DNA of 43,637 nucleotides. Origin: Candidatus Jordarchaeum sp. LHC_1308 (GTDB lineage Archaea; Asgardarchaeota; Jordiarchaeia; Jordiarchaeales; Freyrarchaeaceae). Positions 16,594 through 24,398 of the stretch are shown here, in pieces (position 1 is the stretch's first letter; each line of letters opens with the position of its first letter). Both the position numbers and the translations under genes were made by a program. The stretch is from contig JAHLWX010000005.1 of the NCBI GenBank assembly GCA_019057675.1, forward strand, positions 1 to 43,637, given 5' to 3'. The notes beneath the pieces are model-generated. The model worked only from the letters and a program-made list of their open reading frames with translations. It was not told the origin of the DNA and did not search any database.

Positions 16594-17013
16594 GTGACCG
16601 TGGCTTCTAGGCGCGTTAAATTTTCGACGAAGGGGGAGGTTGACATGATTGATGTCACTCGCATGGTTCAGAGGGCTGTTGAGGAGTCCGGCTTGAAGAG
16701 GGGGATTGTGACCGTCTTCGTCCCCGGCTCGACGGGCGCTGTGACGACGATAGAGTATGAGCCTGGGCTCCTGAAAGATTTCCCGAAGGTGCTTGAGAGG
16801 GTGGCTCCGAAGGGAGAAGAATATGAGCACCATTTGAGGTGGCACGACTGGAATGGGCACAGTCACTGTAGAGCTGCCCTGCTGGGTCCAAGCCTCACCG
16901 TCCCCTTTGAGGATGGGAGGCTTCAACTTGGAACATGGCAGCAGATAGTTTTCGTGGAGCTTGACGTCAGGCCTAGGGAGAGGGAGTTGGTGCTCCAAAT
17001 AATCGGCGAGTAG
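16594..17013 (+). CDS. YjbQ / UPF0047 family protein
   Basis: A 139-residue protein of the YjbQ (UPF0047) family, whose members have reported weak thiamine-phosphate synthase activity. Signature motifs are all present: VPGSTGAVTTIEYEPGL, HHLRWHDWNGHSHCRAALLG, LTVPFEDGRLQLGTWQQI and ELDVRPRERELVLQ. Length is standard. GTG start after a GGGTGATGGA ribosome site. The physiological role remains uncertain in the family. It is followed 26 bases later by an unknown gene. Confidence 0.9.
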   Translation: MTVASRRVKFSTKGEVDMIDVTRMVQRAVEESGLKRGIVTVFVPGSTGAVTTIEYEPGLLKDFPKVLERVAPKGEEYEHHLRWHDWNGHSHCRAALLGPSLTVPFEDGRLQLGTWQQIVFVELDVRPRERELVLQIIGE

Positions 17014-17039
17014 CGTTTCGCTGCTTGAGGAGGCTGGTT

Positions 17040-17912
17040 ATGAGAGTAGACAGGAAAGTGCTCAGGCGGCTTTTGGAGGAGCTGGAGTTTGAGAGTCTTA
17101 TTCATTTGATGTCGAGTTGGGGGGTTAGCGTTAGAGGAGTTAAGGGTAGGGAGGAGGCTTTTAGGAGAATTTGGGAGGAGGGTGTGACGCCTGTTAGGCT
17201 CGAGGACATCTTGGCTGTTCTCGACCTAGAGCGGAGTCTTCCATTAACTTTTTGGCGCGTCTACACTTTTCAGCGTCCGGGCGGCGTTGTTAGAGTTGGG
17301 GTTGTGGAGAGGAGGCTTAACAGGGAGCTGAGTAGGAGATCCGGGGAGGATAGGGGTGCAGGCTACTTTAGGGCTTTGAGCATTGGCGGCGGGGTTATCT
17401 ATGTCTTCTACAGGTTTGAGAGGGAGGAGCTGGTTGGGGAGAGGGAGAGGGTTAGGATAATTCGCAGGCTCTGTCATCTGAAAGCCATTGTGGGTGACGG
17501 CTTGCTCTTGGTTGAGGAGGCTGAGTGGCTTGAGTGGGTCTTAGAGCTGCTTTCGAGAGCTTTGGGGGCTGAACTTGACCCTGTGACACTTCCTCCGTTT
17601 CTGCTTAGGGAACTTGCCGAGAGGAGCGTGGTGAGGCGAGCGGTGGTTTTTCTCGACGGGCAGATAACGGGTGCTCCGGGGCTAAGCAGGGTGGTCGTGG
17701 AGGGGGAGAACGTTGTTAAGGGGGCCGAGAAGCTCAGGTCGCGTCAAGAGTTGAACTTTTGGTCTGCCGGACCCCTCATTGAAATAGAAACCGATGGGTT
17801 CATTTTCTCGTCAAGCGGGCGTGTTAAAGTCAAGGAAAAAAGTGGTGTGCTTGGGGTGAAAGAGATGCTGCAGCTCGTCGGGAACGTATTAAAAATCCGA
17901 GATAATACTTAA
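17040..17912 (+). CDS. Hypothetical Arg/Glu-rich protein
   Basis: A 290-residue protein I do not recognise. An N-terminal helical part (about 1-60) contains SWGVSVRGVKGREEAFRRIWEEG, written here in pieces, resembling a small helical DNA- or protein-binding unit; the middle has alternating strands (RVGVVERRL, VIYVFYRFEREEL) and the C-terminus is beta-rich. I start at the ATG 17040 because GAGGAGG lies six bases upstream; the frame opens at TTG 17025. It lies 26 bases after yjbQ and upstream of the KaiC genes. Base use is strongly AGG/GAG-biased. Confidence 0.62.
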   Translation: MRVDRKVLRRLLEELEFESLIHLMSSWGVSVRGVKGREEAFRRIWEEGVTPVRLEDILAVLDLERSLPLTFWRVYTFQRPGGVVRVGVVERRLNRELSRRSGEDRGAGYFRALSIGGGVIYVFYRFEREELVGERERVRIIRRLCHLKAIVGDGLLLVEEAEWLEWVLELLSRALGAELDPVTLPPFLLRELAERSVVRRAVVFLDGQITGAPGLSRVVVEGENVVKGAEKLRSRQELNFWSAGPLIEIETDGFIFSSSGRVKVKEKSGVLGVKEMLQLVGNVLKIRDNT

Positions 17913-18054
17913 TGTCCAATTTGGATCCTAAGGAGCTAGTTTCGTGATGGATCCAGAATAGGAAATGCTTTATGGTTTAATGTTATTCTGGTGTTTCGGA
18001 CAGCTGGTGATTTTTGGAATTGCGAGGTCATTTAACCCAAAAATTTTTTACTGG

Positions 18055-18139
18055 GTATTATGAAATTCAGTATTATGATGAAGCTGGTTGAGATTTCCCT
18101 GCTAAGTCATAATAACTTCATAGTAACTTACTTATTATG
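18055..18139 (+). promoter_or_regulatory. Repeated TATTATG motifs upstream of the KaiC gene
   Basis: GTATTATGA occurs at 18055-18063 and again at 18070-18078, 15 bases apart. A further inverted pair follows: CATAATAA at 18108-18115 and TTATTATG at 18132-18139. The spacing and proximity to the KaiC start suggest a repressor or activator site overlapping the promoter, though the region is AT-rich and chance repeats are possible. Confidence 0.4.
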
Positions 18140-18154
18140 TGGAGGTTTCGTTTT

Positions 18155-18874
18155 ATGGAAAGAGTTAAGACAGGGATTGAAGGGCTTGACAGGATTCTTG
18201 GCGGCGGAGTGCCTAGAGGCTCGAGTGTGCTGGTGACTGGCGGCACGGGCACGGGGAAGACGACGGTTTCAATGCAGTTCCTCATGGAGGGGCTACTGAA
18301 CGGTGAAGGTTGCCTTTTGGTGACGTGTGAGGAAGAGCCACATAGGCTCTACATGGAGATGAAGCAACTCGGATGGGACTTTGAGAAATTTGAGAAAGAG
18401 GGAAAACTTGTCGTGATAGATGCGGCAAGCACTAAGGCTGGCATGCCAACCACTACCACGTACAGGGACTTCCAGCCGAAAAGCGCCAACATAGACATGA
18501 ACCTGGTTGTGCTAATAGGCAGGGCGATAAGGGAGTACAACGTGAAGAGGGTTGTCCTCGACTCGGTGCCAGCCCTAGCCCTAAGAGTTGGGAAGCCAGA
18601 AGCCTTAAGGGAGTTATTGTTCAGGGTTTACTCCATGCTGGAACGGTTTGAGTGTACAAGCTTCGTCGTAACAGAGACACTGGAGGGAGAAGGCTCCCTC
18701 AGCAGGTATGGCGTGGAGGAGTTCCTCTCGAGCGGAGTAATAAAGGTCTCCCTACAGAAAGAGGGGGGCAAATGGATTAGGAAGATGCAAGTAGTAAAGA
18801 TGCGGGGGACAAGGCACGACCTCAACGAACACGTCTTCGAAATAACGGAGGGAGGAATAAAGCTCAAGGATTAA
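18155..18874 (+). CDS. Single-domain KaiC-family RecA-fold ATPase
   Basis: A 239-residue ATPase of the KaiC/RadA-like family. Walker A GGTGTGKTT is at 29-37, the CEEEP motif at 58-62 supplies the KaiC-type catalytic glutamates, and Walker B VVLDS is at 133-137. The GIEGLDRILGGGVPRGS opening is the standard KaiC start. It is half the size of two-domain KaiC and lacks an obvious phosphorylation motif. I start at ATG 18155 because GGAGGT is eight bases upstream; an in-frame ATG at 18137 lies before that site. It is followed 34 bases later by a two-domain homologue, so they are probably one transcript and may form mixed rings. Confidence 0.86.
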   Translation: MERVKTGIEGLDRILGGGVPRGSSVLVTGGTGTGKTTVSMQFLMEGLLNGEGCLLVTCEEEPHRLYMEMKQLGWDFEKFEKEGKLVVIDAASTKAGMPTTTTYRDFQPKSANIDMNLVVLIGRAIREYNVKRVVLDSVPALALRVGKPEALRELLFRVYSMLERFECTSFVVTETLEGEGSLSRYGVEEFLSSGVIKVSLQKEGGKWIRKMQVVKMRGTRHDLNEHVFEITEGGIKLKD

Positions 18875-18908
18875 GGCGAAACCCACCCCGTTTCTCAGGT
18901 GAACATTA

Positions 18909-20309
18909 ATGGAGACACAGGTAGATGCTGAGGAAACATTGAGGGAGAAGGAAGATGTTAAAAGCGGGATTGATGGCTTAGACGATGTCACCGGTGGAGG
19001 ACTTGATCCTGGAAGCGTTGTCCTCCTAATTGGCCCCCCTGGTTCTGGTAAAAGCATAATGTCAGCCCAGTTCATCTATAATGGCGCGGTAAACTACGGC
19101 GAGGCTGGACTATACGTGAACTTCAGTGAAAGTAGAAGTGACTTTCTAAGGAACATGGCGAAGCTGGGAATGGACTTTAAACGTATCGAAGAGGAGGGGC
19201 GTTTCAGGTTCATTGACGCCTACAACGTTTTCAACAGGATGAGCCTAGACCTCATAATGTCCCATATGCTGGACGAGCTCGCGTCTCTCGGAGTCAGAAG
19301 AATGGCGATAGATCACGTAAATGCTATTGCGGCAATAATGAATGACGATGAACTTAGAGGATTCATAGCTGCCACCATACTAAGCGTTTGTAAGGTCAGC
19401 AAGGTTACATGCGTGCTCGTCGGCAACCAGGCCCAAGGACTGGCAGATAACAAGCTAGCCGAGCTGGCTTTCATGTGTGACACGGTAATCAGGCTTGAAG
19501 CCAGAATGATGGGGGATGCTGTTGAAAGGTTTCTTATCATAGAGAAGGCAAGAGGAAGGAAACCTATTACTTCGAGGGCAGAGTACATTATAACTGATAG
19601 AGGGGTGAGGGTTTTCGCCCTTCCAACGAGGCATCCTGCAGAGGGAGGGTGGTTAAATGGGAAAGTTGGCGTAGGGCACCCGGAGTTCGACGAGAAGGTG
19701 TTGATGGGAGGTGTTAAGAGGGGGACTGTGACGCTTATCTGGGGGATGGGGGGAGCAGAGGAAAAGATTTTGCTAGTCGAGTTTGCAACTTCAGGAGTCC
19801 ACGGAGGGGAGAAGGTGCTCTATGTGACTTTTAGGGACCTGAAGAGTGTGAAGGAGTCTTTCAGAAGTCAGGGACACTATGTCGATGAGTTTGAGGGGAG
19901 AAAACTGAAATTTGTCGAGTTTTCACCTATCAAGGTTACCCCTGGAATAGTCTTGCTTGCGTTGAAGGAAGCTCTGGAAGACTTCCAGCCGAGCAGAGTG
20001 GCAGTAGAAGGGATAGCGGCGTTAAGGTGGATCCCAAGGGAGGATTATCATCGGCTGATAAACAAGATGGCGCTCCTCTTTAAGAGTTATGGTGTAACAG
20101 CGATGATGAGCTCTGGGAGTGGTATAAGCGTGAGGGAGACTGATGAGTTTAAGGTGGCTGACAACGTTATTTACATTTGGAGTGAAAGAAAGGAGGGGGG
20201 CAACGTCGTCAGAAAGGTTTCCACCATTAAAATGGATGGGGTTCATGATGAAAATGCGATGGAGCTCGTTTATGAAGAAAGGAGGATTAGGGTTTTTGAT
20301 ATTTACTAG
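18909..20309 (+). CDS. Two-domain KaiC-like ATPase with degenerate second domain
   Basis: A 466-residue tandem RecA-fold protein. Domain 1 (about 15-240) keeps Walker A GPPGSGKS (42-49), one acidic residue of the catalytic pair (FSES, 72-75) and Walker B RRMAID (130-135). Domain 2 (about 248-466) keeps the GHPEFDEKVLMGG opening, but its P-loop reads WGMGGAEEKI (279-287) without the GK[ST] core, the catalytic position reads TFRDL instead of EE, and Walker B ends in Glu not Asp (RVAVEG). Domain 2 is therefore probably a non-hydrolysing structural or regulatory partner. It is followed 19 bases later by the WNLALD-family gene. Confidence 0.85.
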   Translation: METQVDAEETLREKEDVKSGIDGLDDVTGGGLDPGSVVLLIGPPGSGKSIMSAQFIYNGAVNYGEAGLYVNFSESRSDFLRNMAKLGMDFKRIEEEGRFRFIDAYNVFNRMSLDLIMSHMLDELASLGVRRMAIDHVNAIAAIMNDDELRGFIAATILSVCKVSKVTCVLVGNQAQGLADNKLAELAFMCDTVIRLEARMMGDAVERFLIIEKARGRKPITSRAEYIITDRGVRVFALPTRHPAEGGWLNGKVGVGHPEFDEKVLMGGVKRGTVTLIWGMGGAEEKILLVEFATSGVHGGEKVLYVTFRDLKSVKESFRSQGHYVDEFEGRKLKFVEFSPIKVTPGIVLLALKEALEDFQPSRVAVEGIAALRWIPREDYHRLINKMALLFKSYGVTAMMSSGSGISVRETDEFKVADNVIYIWSERKEGGNVVRKVSTIKMDGVHDENAMELVYEERRIRVFDIY

Positions 20310-20395
20310 GTAGATGAGTGCGGGGGGGGTGAAGCTTTGTTTAGAGGGGGGTTGTAGTAGGTTTCGACTACAGGATTGGGCCAGTTGTCGAGGCA

Positions 20396-20953
20396 ATGTT
20401 TCCTGAGGGTGTTGTCCCGAGGGATTCCGTGTGGAACCTAGCTCTGGATGTTTGGATGAGCATATTTTCAAGGGAGATAACAGAGGACTCAAACCAGAAG
20501 GCTTACGGTGACTATGGAAGGCTTGCCGTAATTTCCTTCTGTGAGAATGGCGAAAACTATGCTCTTGTTGCCCTGTTCGATGATGACGATGGAGGGGTGG
20601 TCTGGCAGATCAAGGATGCGTTGAAGGAGGTTATGGATAGAGCGGTGGAAAAGCTTAAGAAGGGAGGTAGGAGCTTCGACGTCGCCCGAAGCGTTTACGA
20701 GGAGATAAATGGACTGGTCGCTGGGCCTAGAAGGTTTCCAGTCGAGGTATACGATGGCTTCAAGAGGATATATGACATGCTGGGGAAGGTCCTGAACGCC
20801 TTGAACGAAGTTAAAGATGAGGAAGTTAAGGGTAGACTGGTCGGCGTGGTCTCGGAGCTAGCGGACAGCATATCGGACCTCGCGCTCAACTTGGCCTTAA
20901 CTTGGGGGGATAGGAACATCATAAGTGCGATCCTCCGTAAGTCAGGGGGATAA
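20396..20953 (+). CDS. WNLALD-family protein A, frameshift in N-terminus
   Basis: The uninterrupted frame gives 185 residues and is clearly paralogous to the gene at 21605: MFPEGVVPRDSVWNLALDVWM here against IFPQGIVHEELLWNLALDMWM there. Homology continues upstream of the ATG at 20396 (VVVGFDYRIGPVVEA against VMLLKFDYALGPLVEK) but no start codon exists in that frame and a TAG lies at 20342. A GTG at 20329 (GTGAAGCTTTGTTTA) would join it if one G were removed from the G6 run at 20346-20351. So the gene is either frameshifted, slips during expression, or begins internally. The predicted fold is strand pair, helix, three strands, helix, then a helical C-terminus, resembling a longin-like layout. 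It follows the KaiC genes. Confidence 0.7.
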   Translation: MFPEGVVPRDSVWNLALDVWMSIFSREITEDSNQKAYGDYGRLAVISFCENGENYALVALFDDDDGGVVWQIKDALKEVMDRAVEKLKKGGRSFDVARSVYEEINGLVAGPRRFPVEVYDGFKRIYDMLGKVLNALNEVKDEEVKGRLVGVVSELADSISDLALNLALTWGDRNIISAILRKSGG

Positions 20954-21013
20954 AGGCTAAAAGGGGGGAGGACGCTGCGCCCATCGGAGCTTCAATGCTT
21001 CCAGAGGAAGGTT

Positions 21014-21490
21014 GTGCTGAGAGATGGTTCAAGGGTTTTGATCAGGGCTTTGACGCCGGCGGACGCGGCCAAGCTGCTGAGGTTCTACAGTTCCTTGTCG
21101 ACTGAGACGAGTTACCTGCGCTTCCTCAACTATAGGCCTTCTTCGAGCTGGGTGCTGGAGGGGCTTGCCAACGTCAACTTCGAGGACAACGTTGCTCTTG
21201 GAGCCTTCACCGAGGAGGAAGAGTTGATAGGTGACGCGAGGTTCTCACTTGACAGGAAGACGGGGAGGGCTGAGATAGGCATAGTGGTTGCGGATGAGTG
21301 GCAGGGGAGAGGGTTAGGGCTGAACATGATCCAAACGCTGGGCTACATAGCTTTGATGATGGGTGTTAAGACGCTCTACGCCACGGTCTCCCCGGTCAAC
21401 TACCTTGTGGCTGCAGCCTTGAAGAGTGCAGGCTTCAGGAGGGTTAGAACCGAGATATTAGAGGAAAGGATATTTGAGGCGGATCTCTAA
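21014..21490 (+). CDS. GNAT-family N-acetyltransferase
   Basis: A 158-residue Gcn5-related acetyltransferase. It has the acetyl-CoA loop VADEWQGRGLGLNMIQTLGYIA (VADEW, then QGRGLG) and a late TLYATVSPVNYLVAAALKSAGFRRV segment. The early LRDGSRVLIRALTPADAAKLLRFYSSLS pattern resembles the GNAT domain of protein-lysine acyltransferases linked to acyl-CoA synthetase. GTG start; the same frame remains open upstream without a start codon. It sits between two paralogous genes of the KaiC region, so it may modify a member of that module, but that is inference. Confidence 0.85.
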   Translation: MLRDGSRVLIRALTPADAAKLLRFYSSLSTETSYLRFLNYRPSSSWVLEGLANVNFEDNVALGAFTEEEELIGDARFSLDRKTGRAEIGIVVADEWQGRGLGLNMIQTLGYIALMMGVKTLYATVSPVNYLVAAALKSAGFRRVRTEILEERIFEADL

Positions 21491-21604
21491 CTGGTCTTGG
21501 ATCTTGCAAAGGCTTGAGTAAGCATTCAAAGAATCGCAATTCAGGAAGAAAAAACATAAGAGTTTAAAGATACAAAATTATCTTAAGTAGAGTGGGGAAC
21601 CCGC

Positions 21605-22249
21605 TTGAGTTCAGGTGTCGAGGTGAGGTTTCAGGTTCAGTGTCGGGGGGTTATGCTCCTCAAGTTCGATTACGCTTTAGGACCACTAGTGGAAAAAATT
21701 TTCCCTCAGGGCATCGTGCATGAGGAGTTACTGTGGAACTTGGCTCTTGACATGTGGATGACCATGGGGTCTAGAAGCATGGAGAGGGGGTACAGCACTA
21801 TAGTTTTCCTCAGAGATATTGGGATGTTCACCTGCCTAGTCTCAGGAGGCCAAAGCGAAGCGCCATACGCGATGGCGGCTTTCTTTGACCCAGAAGGTAT
21901 AAATGGGTTCTGGGGAATTAAAGATAAGGTGATTAACATTCTACTTGAATACATCGAAAAAGTTCAGAGGGGTGAGGACGCCGAAAAAGTGGTTAGGGAA
22001 GTGTATGACTCGATAGTTAAAGTCACTTTGAGCCCGGTGAAGGCGGGAGTTTCTGGCGATTTCCTGTATGAAACGGCGAGTTTCATCGTTAAGCTGGCGT
22101 CCCATGTTCAAATGACAGGTAAATGGAGCGATGAACTGAGGGCTCTCCTGAAAAACTATGTTGAGCGTCTTGCAGAAGAAGCAGGCAGAACGAGTTCAGG
22201 TGAAGCTCTTAAAGAGATCCTCAAGTTAAAGCCTATCCCAGAGGCATAA
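21605..22249 (+). CDS. WNLALD-family protein B
   Basis: A 214-residue paralogue of the gene at 20396. Shared core: FDYxxGPxVExxFPxG, WNLALDxWM, then strands around YSTIVFLRD and YAMAAFFDPEG, a WGIKDK helix start, and a helical C-terminus ending in KEILKLKPIPEA. I do not recognise a named family. The alternation of strands and helices is compatible with a longin/roadblock-type domain followed by a helical tail. Start TTG 21605 is chosen with a GAGTTTAAAG element at about 21563; ATG 21653 after a GGGGGGTT is an alternative. No cysteine, membrane or signal motif. Confidence 0.65.
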   Translation: MSSGVEVRFQVQCRGVMLLKFDYALGPLVEKIFPQGIVHEELLWNLALDMWMTMGSRSMERGYSTIVFLRDIGMFTCLVSGGQSEAPYAMAAFFDPEGINGFWGIKDKVINILLEYIEKVQRGEDAEKVVREVYDSIVKVTLSPVKAGVSGDFLYETASFIVKLASHVQMTGKWSDELRALLKNYVERLAEEAGRTSSGEALKEILKLKPIPEA

Positions 22250-22488
22250 AAACGAGAAAGTAATAATAAAATTTTACAATTTTAGGTTTTTCTCAGCGGA
22301 GCGTTTATGGCATTTCTATGAATTGCTTCATATTTCCATCCTTGTTCAATTTAATTTAACTGATCTGTTTAGAAATTATATTTTTTATTACGATTATTGC
22401 GATATCTTTTACATTGAAATCCTCTTTCCAAAAAACTTATATTGATATGGAATTCATAAAGAATTACAGGAACCGCGCGGGGATTAAG
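22250..22488. other. AT-rich intergenic region before longin-like gene
   Basis: About 240 AT-rich bases with no credible coding frame. A TATA-like AACTTATATTG at 22435-22444 would start transcription near 22465, which supports the ATG at 22489 as the start of the next gene rather than TTG 22414 or ATG 22447. Confidence 0.4.
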
Positions 22489-22977
22489 ATGATACATAAT
22501 GTTTACATTATGAGGAAGAGTGGCGAGTGTTTGATAAGCCGAAAGTACGGCAGTCTCGAGGCGGATGACGACCTCGTCACAGGGTTTCTCAGCGCCATAC
22601 TCAACTTCGGCGAGCAGATCGACGGGGAGCGAGTCGAAAGCATAGTAATGGGTAATAAGAAGTTCGTCTACACTAGTATTGACGACTTAATATTCATAGC
22701 CTATGCGGACAAGGACGACCTAGTTAAGGAAAGCCTAGAGCACATAGGGCAGAGATTCATGGAAAAATACGGCGAAGCGCTCAGAGACTGGAGAGGAGAT
22801 AAAAGCATGTTCGAAGATTTTATGAACGTCATGGATACGATACTGGGCGAAAAAGGCGGAGGCGAAGACCTAAAAGCGGACGATGTAATTGAGAAGCTAA
22901 AGAAAGGCGTGATATCAGCAACAGAGGCGTCACAGCAGCTCGTTGATTTCTTCCTCAAAAAAGTCAAAGGAAAGTAA
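22489..22977 (+). CDS. Longin-like domain protein
   Basis: A 162-residue protein. The N-terminal 100 residues (MIHNVYIMRKSGECLISRKY, then LVTGFLSAILNFGEQI, VMGNKKFVYTSIDDLIFIAYAD and a long helix) follow the longin-domain order of strand-turn-strand, helix, three strands, helix. The opening resembles the small chains and medium-chain N-termini of eukaryotic AP complexes (IYNHKGEVLISRVYR). The C-terminal part is helical and charged, ending in QQLVDFFLKKVKGK. Longin domains act as protein platforms for GTPases in eukaryotes. The TATA position favours this start. Longin identity is by pattern only. Confidence 0.68.
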   Translation: MIHNVYIMRKSGECLISRKYGSLEADDDLVTGFLSAILNFGEQIDGERVESIVMGNKKFVYTSIDDLIFIAYADKDDLVKESLEHIGQRFMEKYGEALRDWRGDKSMFEDFMNVMDTILGEKGGGEDLKADDVIEKLKKGVISATEASQQLVDFFLKKVKGK

Positions 22978-23088
22978 TAAGGAATAAGAAAAACAGGTGG
23001 AGGAATACGAAACTACTCAGGGGTTACTTTAAGAGTTTTTCTTAAACGTTTCGATGTAATATCGGTTATGAATTCATTTAGTTACGTT

Positions 23089-23463
23089 CTAGAGTATCTT
23101 TGAGAGTTTTTCTTTTGTTGTTGTTAATTCTGTTATGATTAATCCCATGTTGGAGTCGGGTCGGGTGACTACGGAGAGGATGTGTTTGTCATCTAACCCC
23201 ATCATTACTATTATTCCTGCTTTGCCGTTCACCATTATGCGTTGAATGTTTCCTAGGGATAGCTCTTTGATTGCTCTGGATCCTATGTTGTAGATGGCGG
23301 CACTCATTGCCGCTATGAGTCCCTCGTCTCCATGCTTTATTGCGGATGCTAGGGCAAGGCCGTCTTTTCTAATGACTGCTGATGCCTCTATATCGGGGTC
23401 GGATGCCTCCATTTCCTCCAATGCTGTTACCAGTTTCTCCTTAAGGGCTTTCATATGCATCAT
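23089..23463 (-). CDS. Roadblock/LC7 domain protein
   Basis: A 124-residue roadblock/LC7 protein. Recognisable elements are the N-terminal helix, IEASAVIRKDGLALASAI, EGLIAAMSAAIYNIGSRAIKEL, the IQRIMVNGKAGIIVMMGLDD hairpin, and the ending NMGLIITELTTTKEKL. Family members regulate small GTPases such as MglA or Ragulator-linked Rags, usually as dimers; here the neighbours are KaiC ATPases and no GTPase is visible. ATGs at 23463, 23460 and 23454 are all possible after AAAGG. A strong TATA-like ATTTAAATAT is at 23501-23510 on this strand. It is convergent with the longin-like gene. Confidence 0.88.
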   Translation of the reverse strand: MMHMKALKEKLVTALEEMEASDPDIEASAVIRKDGLALASAIKHGDEGLIAAMSAAIYNIGSRAIKELSLGNIQRIMVNGKAGIIVMMGLDDKHILSVVTRPDSNMGLIITELTTTKEKLSKIL

Positions 23464-23500
23464 CCTTTTGACTGACGTTTAATGAAACTGGGGCTGTCTT

Positions 23501-23510
23501 ATATTTAAAT
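23501..23510 (-). promoter_or_regulatory. TATA-like box of the roadblock gene
   Basis: ATTTAAATAT on the minus strand, about 38-47 bases upstream of the ATG at 23463. It is one of the clearest archaeal TATA candidates in the window. Confidence 0.45.
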
Positions 23511-23565
23511 TTTTCGTATCATTATGCGACCTTAACAATAATGTTTTTTATTTATTGCGAATTTC

Positions 23566-24345
23566 TTATTTACCTGCCTTCAAGCGCCCAACATATGCTC
23601 TTACCTTCCCCGGAACATCTTCATTCTGAACGCATATCCTCTGAGCCAAGGCTGTGTAGTTGAGCAGGGTTTCCATGTCCACGTCAAAGCTCAGGTTCAG
23701 TATTTTCTTTGAGAGAAGGATGGCGAGGGAGCTGTTCATCGTTATCATCTTAGCCGTAGTAAGAACCTCCTCCTCAAGTTTGTCGAGTGGAACAACCCTG
23801 TTAACCAAGCCTATTTTTTCTGCCTCCCGCGCGTCTATTATTCTGGCGGTCATCACTAGCTCCTTGGCTTTTCCTAAGCCCACTATGCGAGGGAGCCTCT
23901 GGCACCCTGCTAGATCCGGCACTATTCCCACAGCGACCTCTGGGAGCCCAAAGATGGCGTTTTCAGACGCTATCCTCAGGTCGCATACAAGGGCCAACTC
24001 TAAACCGCCTCCCAAGGCTGGCCCGTTAATGGCGGCTATCACAGGCTTCTCCAACGACTCAAGCTGGCTGTATATTCCCTGGGCGAACCTCGTCGCCTCA
24101 TACAGTTCGTTCAAGCCCATTTTTCCGAGTCCCTCAAGGAGGCTGAAGTCCATTCCCGAGGAAAATGCTTTCCCAGCACCAGTTAAGATGACCACCTTCA
24201 CGTCCTCGTCGCGTCCGGCGACCCTGAATGCTTCGGCCAGCTCCATTAGCATCTTTGAATTTATGGCGTTCAACACTTCGGGTCTATTGAGAATTATTCT
24301 TGCTATGCCTTCACTCTTCTCGTAAAGGACCGTTTCAAACTTCAA
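23566..24345 (-). CDS. Enoyl-CoA hydratase/isomerase family (crotonase)
   Basis: A 259-residue crotonase-fold protein that adds water to, or rearranges, acyl-CoA thioesters. Both catalytic glutamates of true hydratases are present: Glu116 in GPALGGGLELALVCD and Glu136 in FGLPEVAVGIVPD; the oxyanion-hole Gly64 lies in AFSSGMDFS. TTG start with GGAGGAATCGAC upstream. It is downstream of HEAT-repeat and ferredoxin genes, and no acyl-CoA dehydrogenase or thiolase is visible, so the pathway is unclear. Confidence 0.88.
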   Translation of the reverse strand: MKFETVLYEKSEGIARIILNRPEVLNAINSKMLMELAEAFRVAGRDEDVKVVILTGAGKAFSSGMDFSLLEGLGKMGLNELYEATRFAQGIYSQLESLEKPVIAAINGPALGGGLELALVCDLRIASENAIFGLPEVAVGIVPDLAGCQRLPRIVGLGKAKELVMTARIIDAREAEKIGLVNRVVPLDKLEEEVLTTAKMITMNSSLAILLSKKILNLSFDVDMETLLNYTALAQRICVQNEDVPGKVRAYVGRLKAGK

Positions 24346-24398
24346 GTCGATTCCTCCAATAACAGCTTAAGTTTTTTCCGTGGGAAGTATAAGGCTTT

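Noticed and set aside
18155-23463. Small Ras-like or MglA-like GTPase in the roadblock region
   Set aside because: The only P-loops in this stretch belong to KaiC-type RecA-fold proteins; no GTPase G-motifs (NKxD) accompany them.
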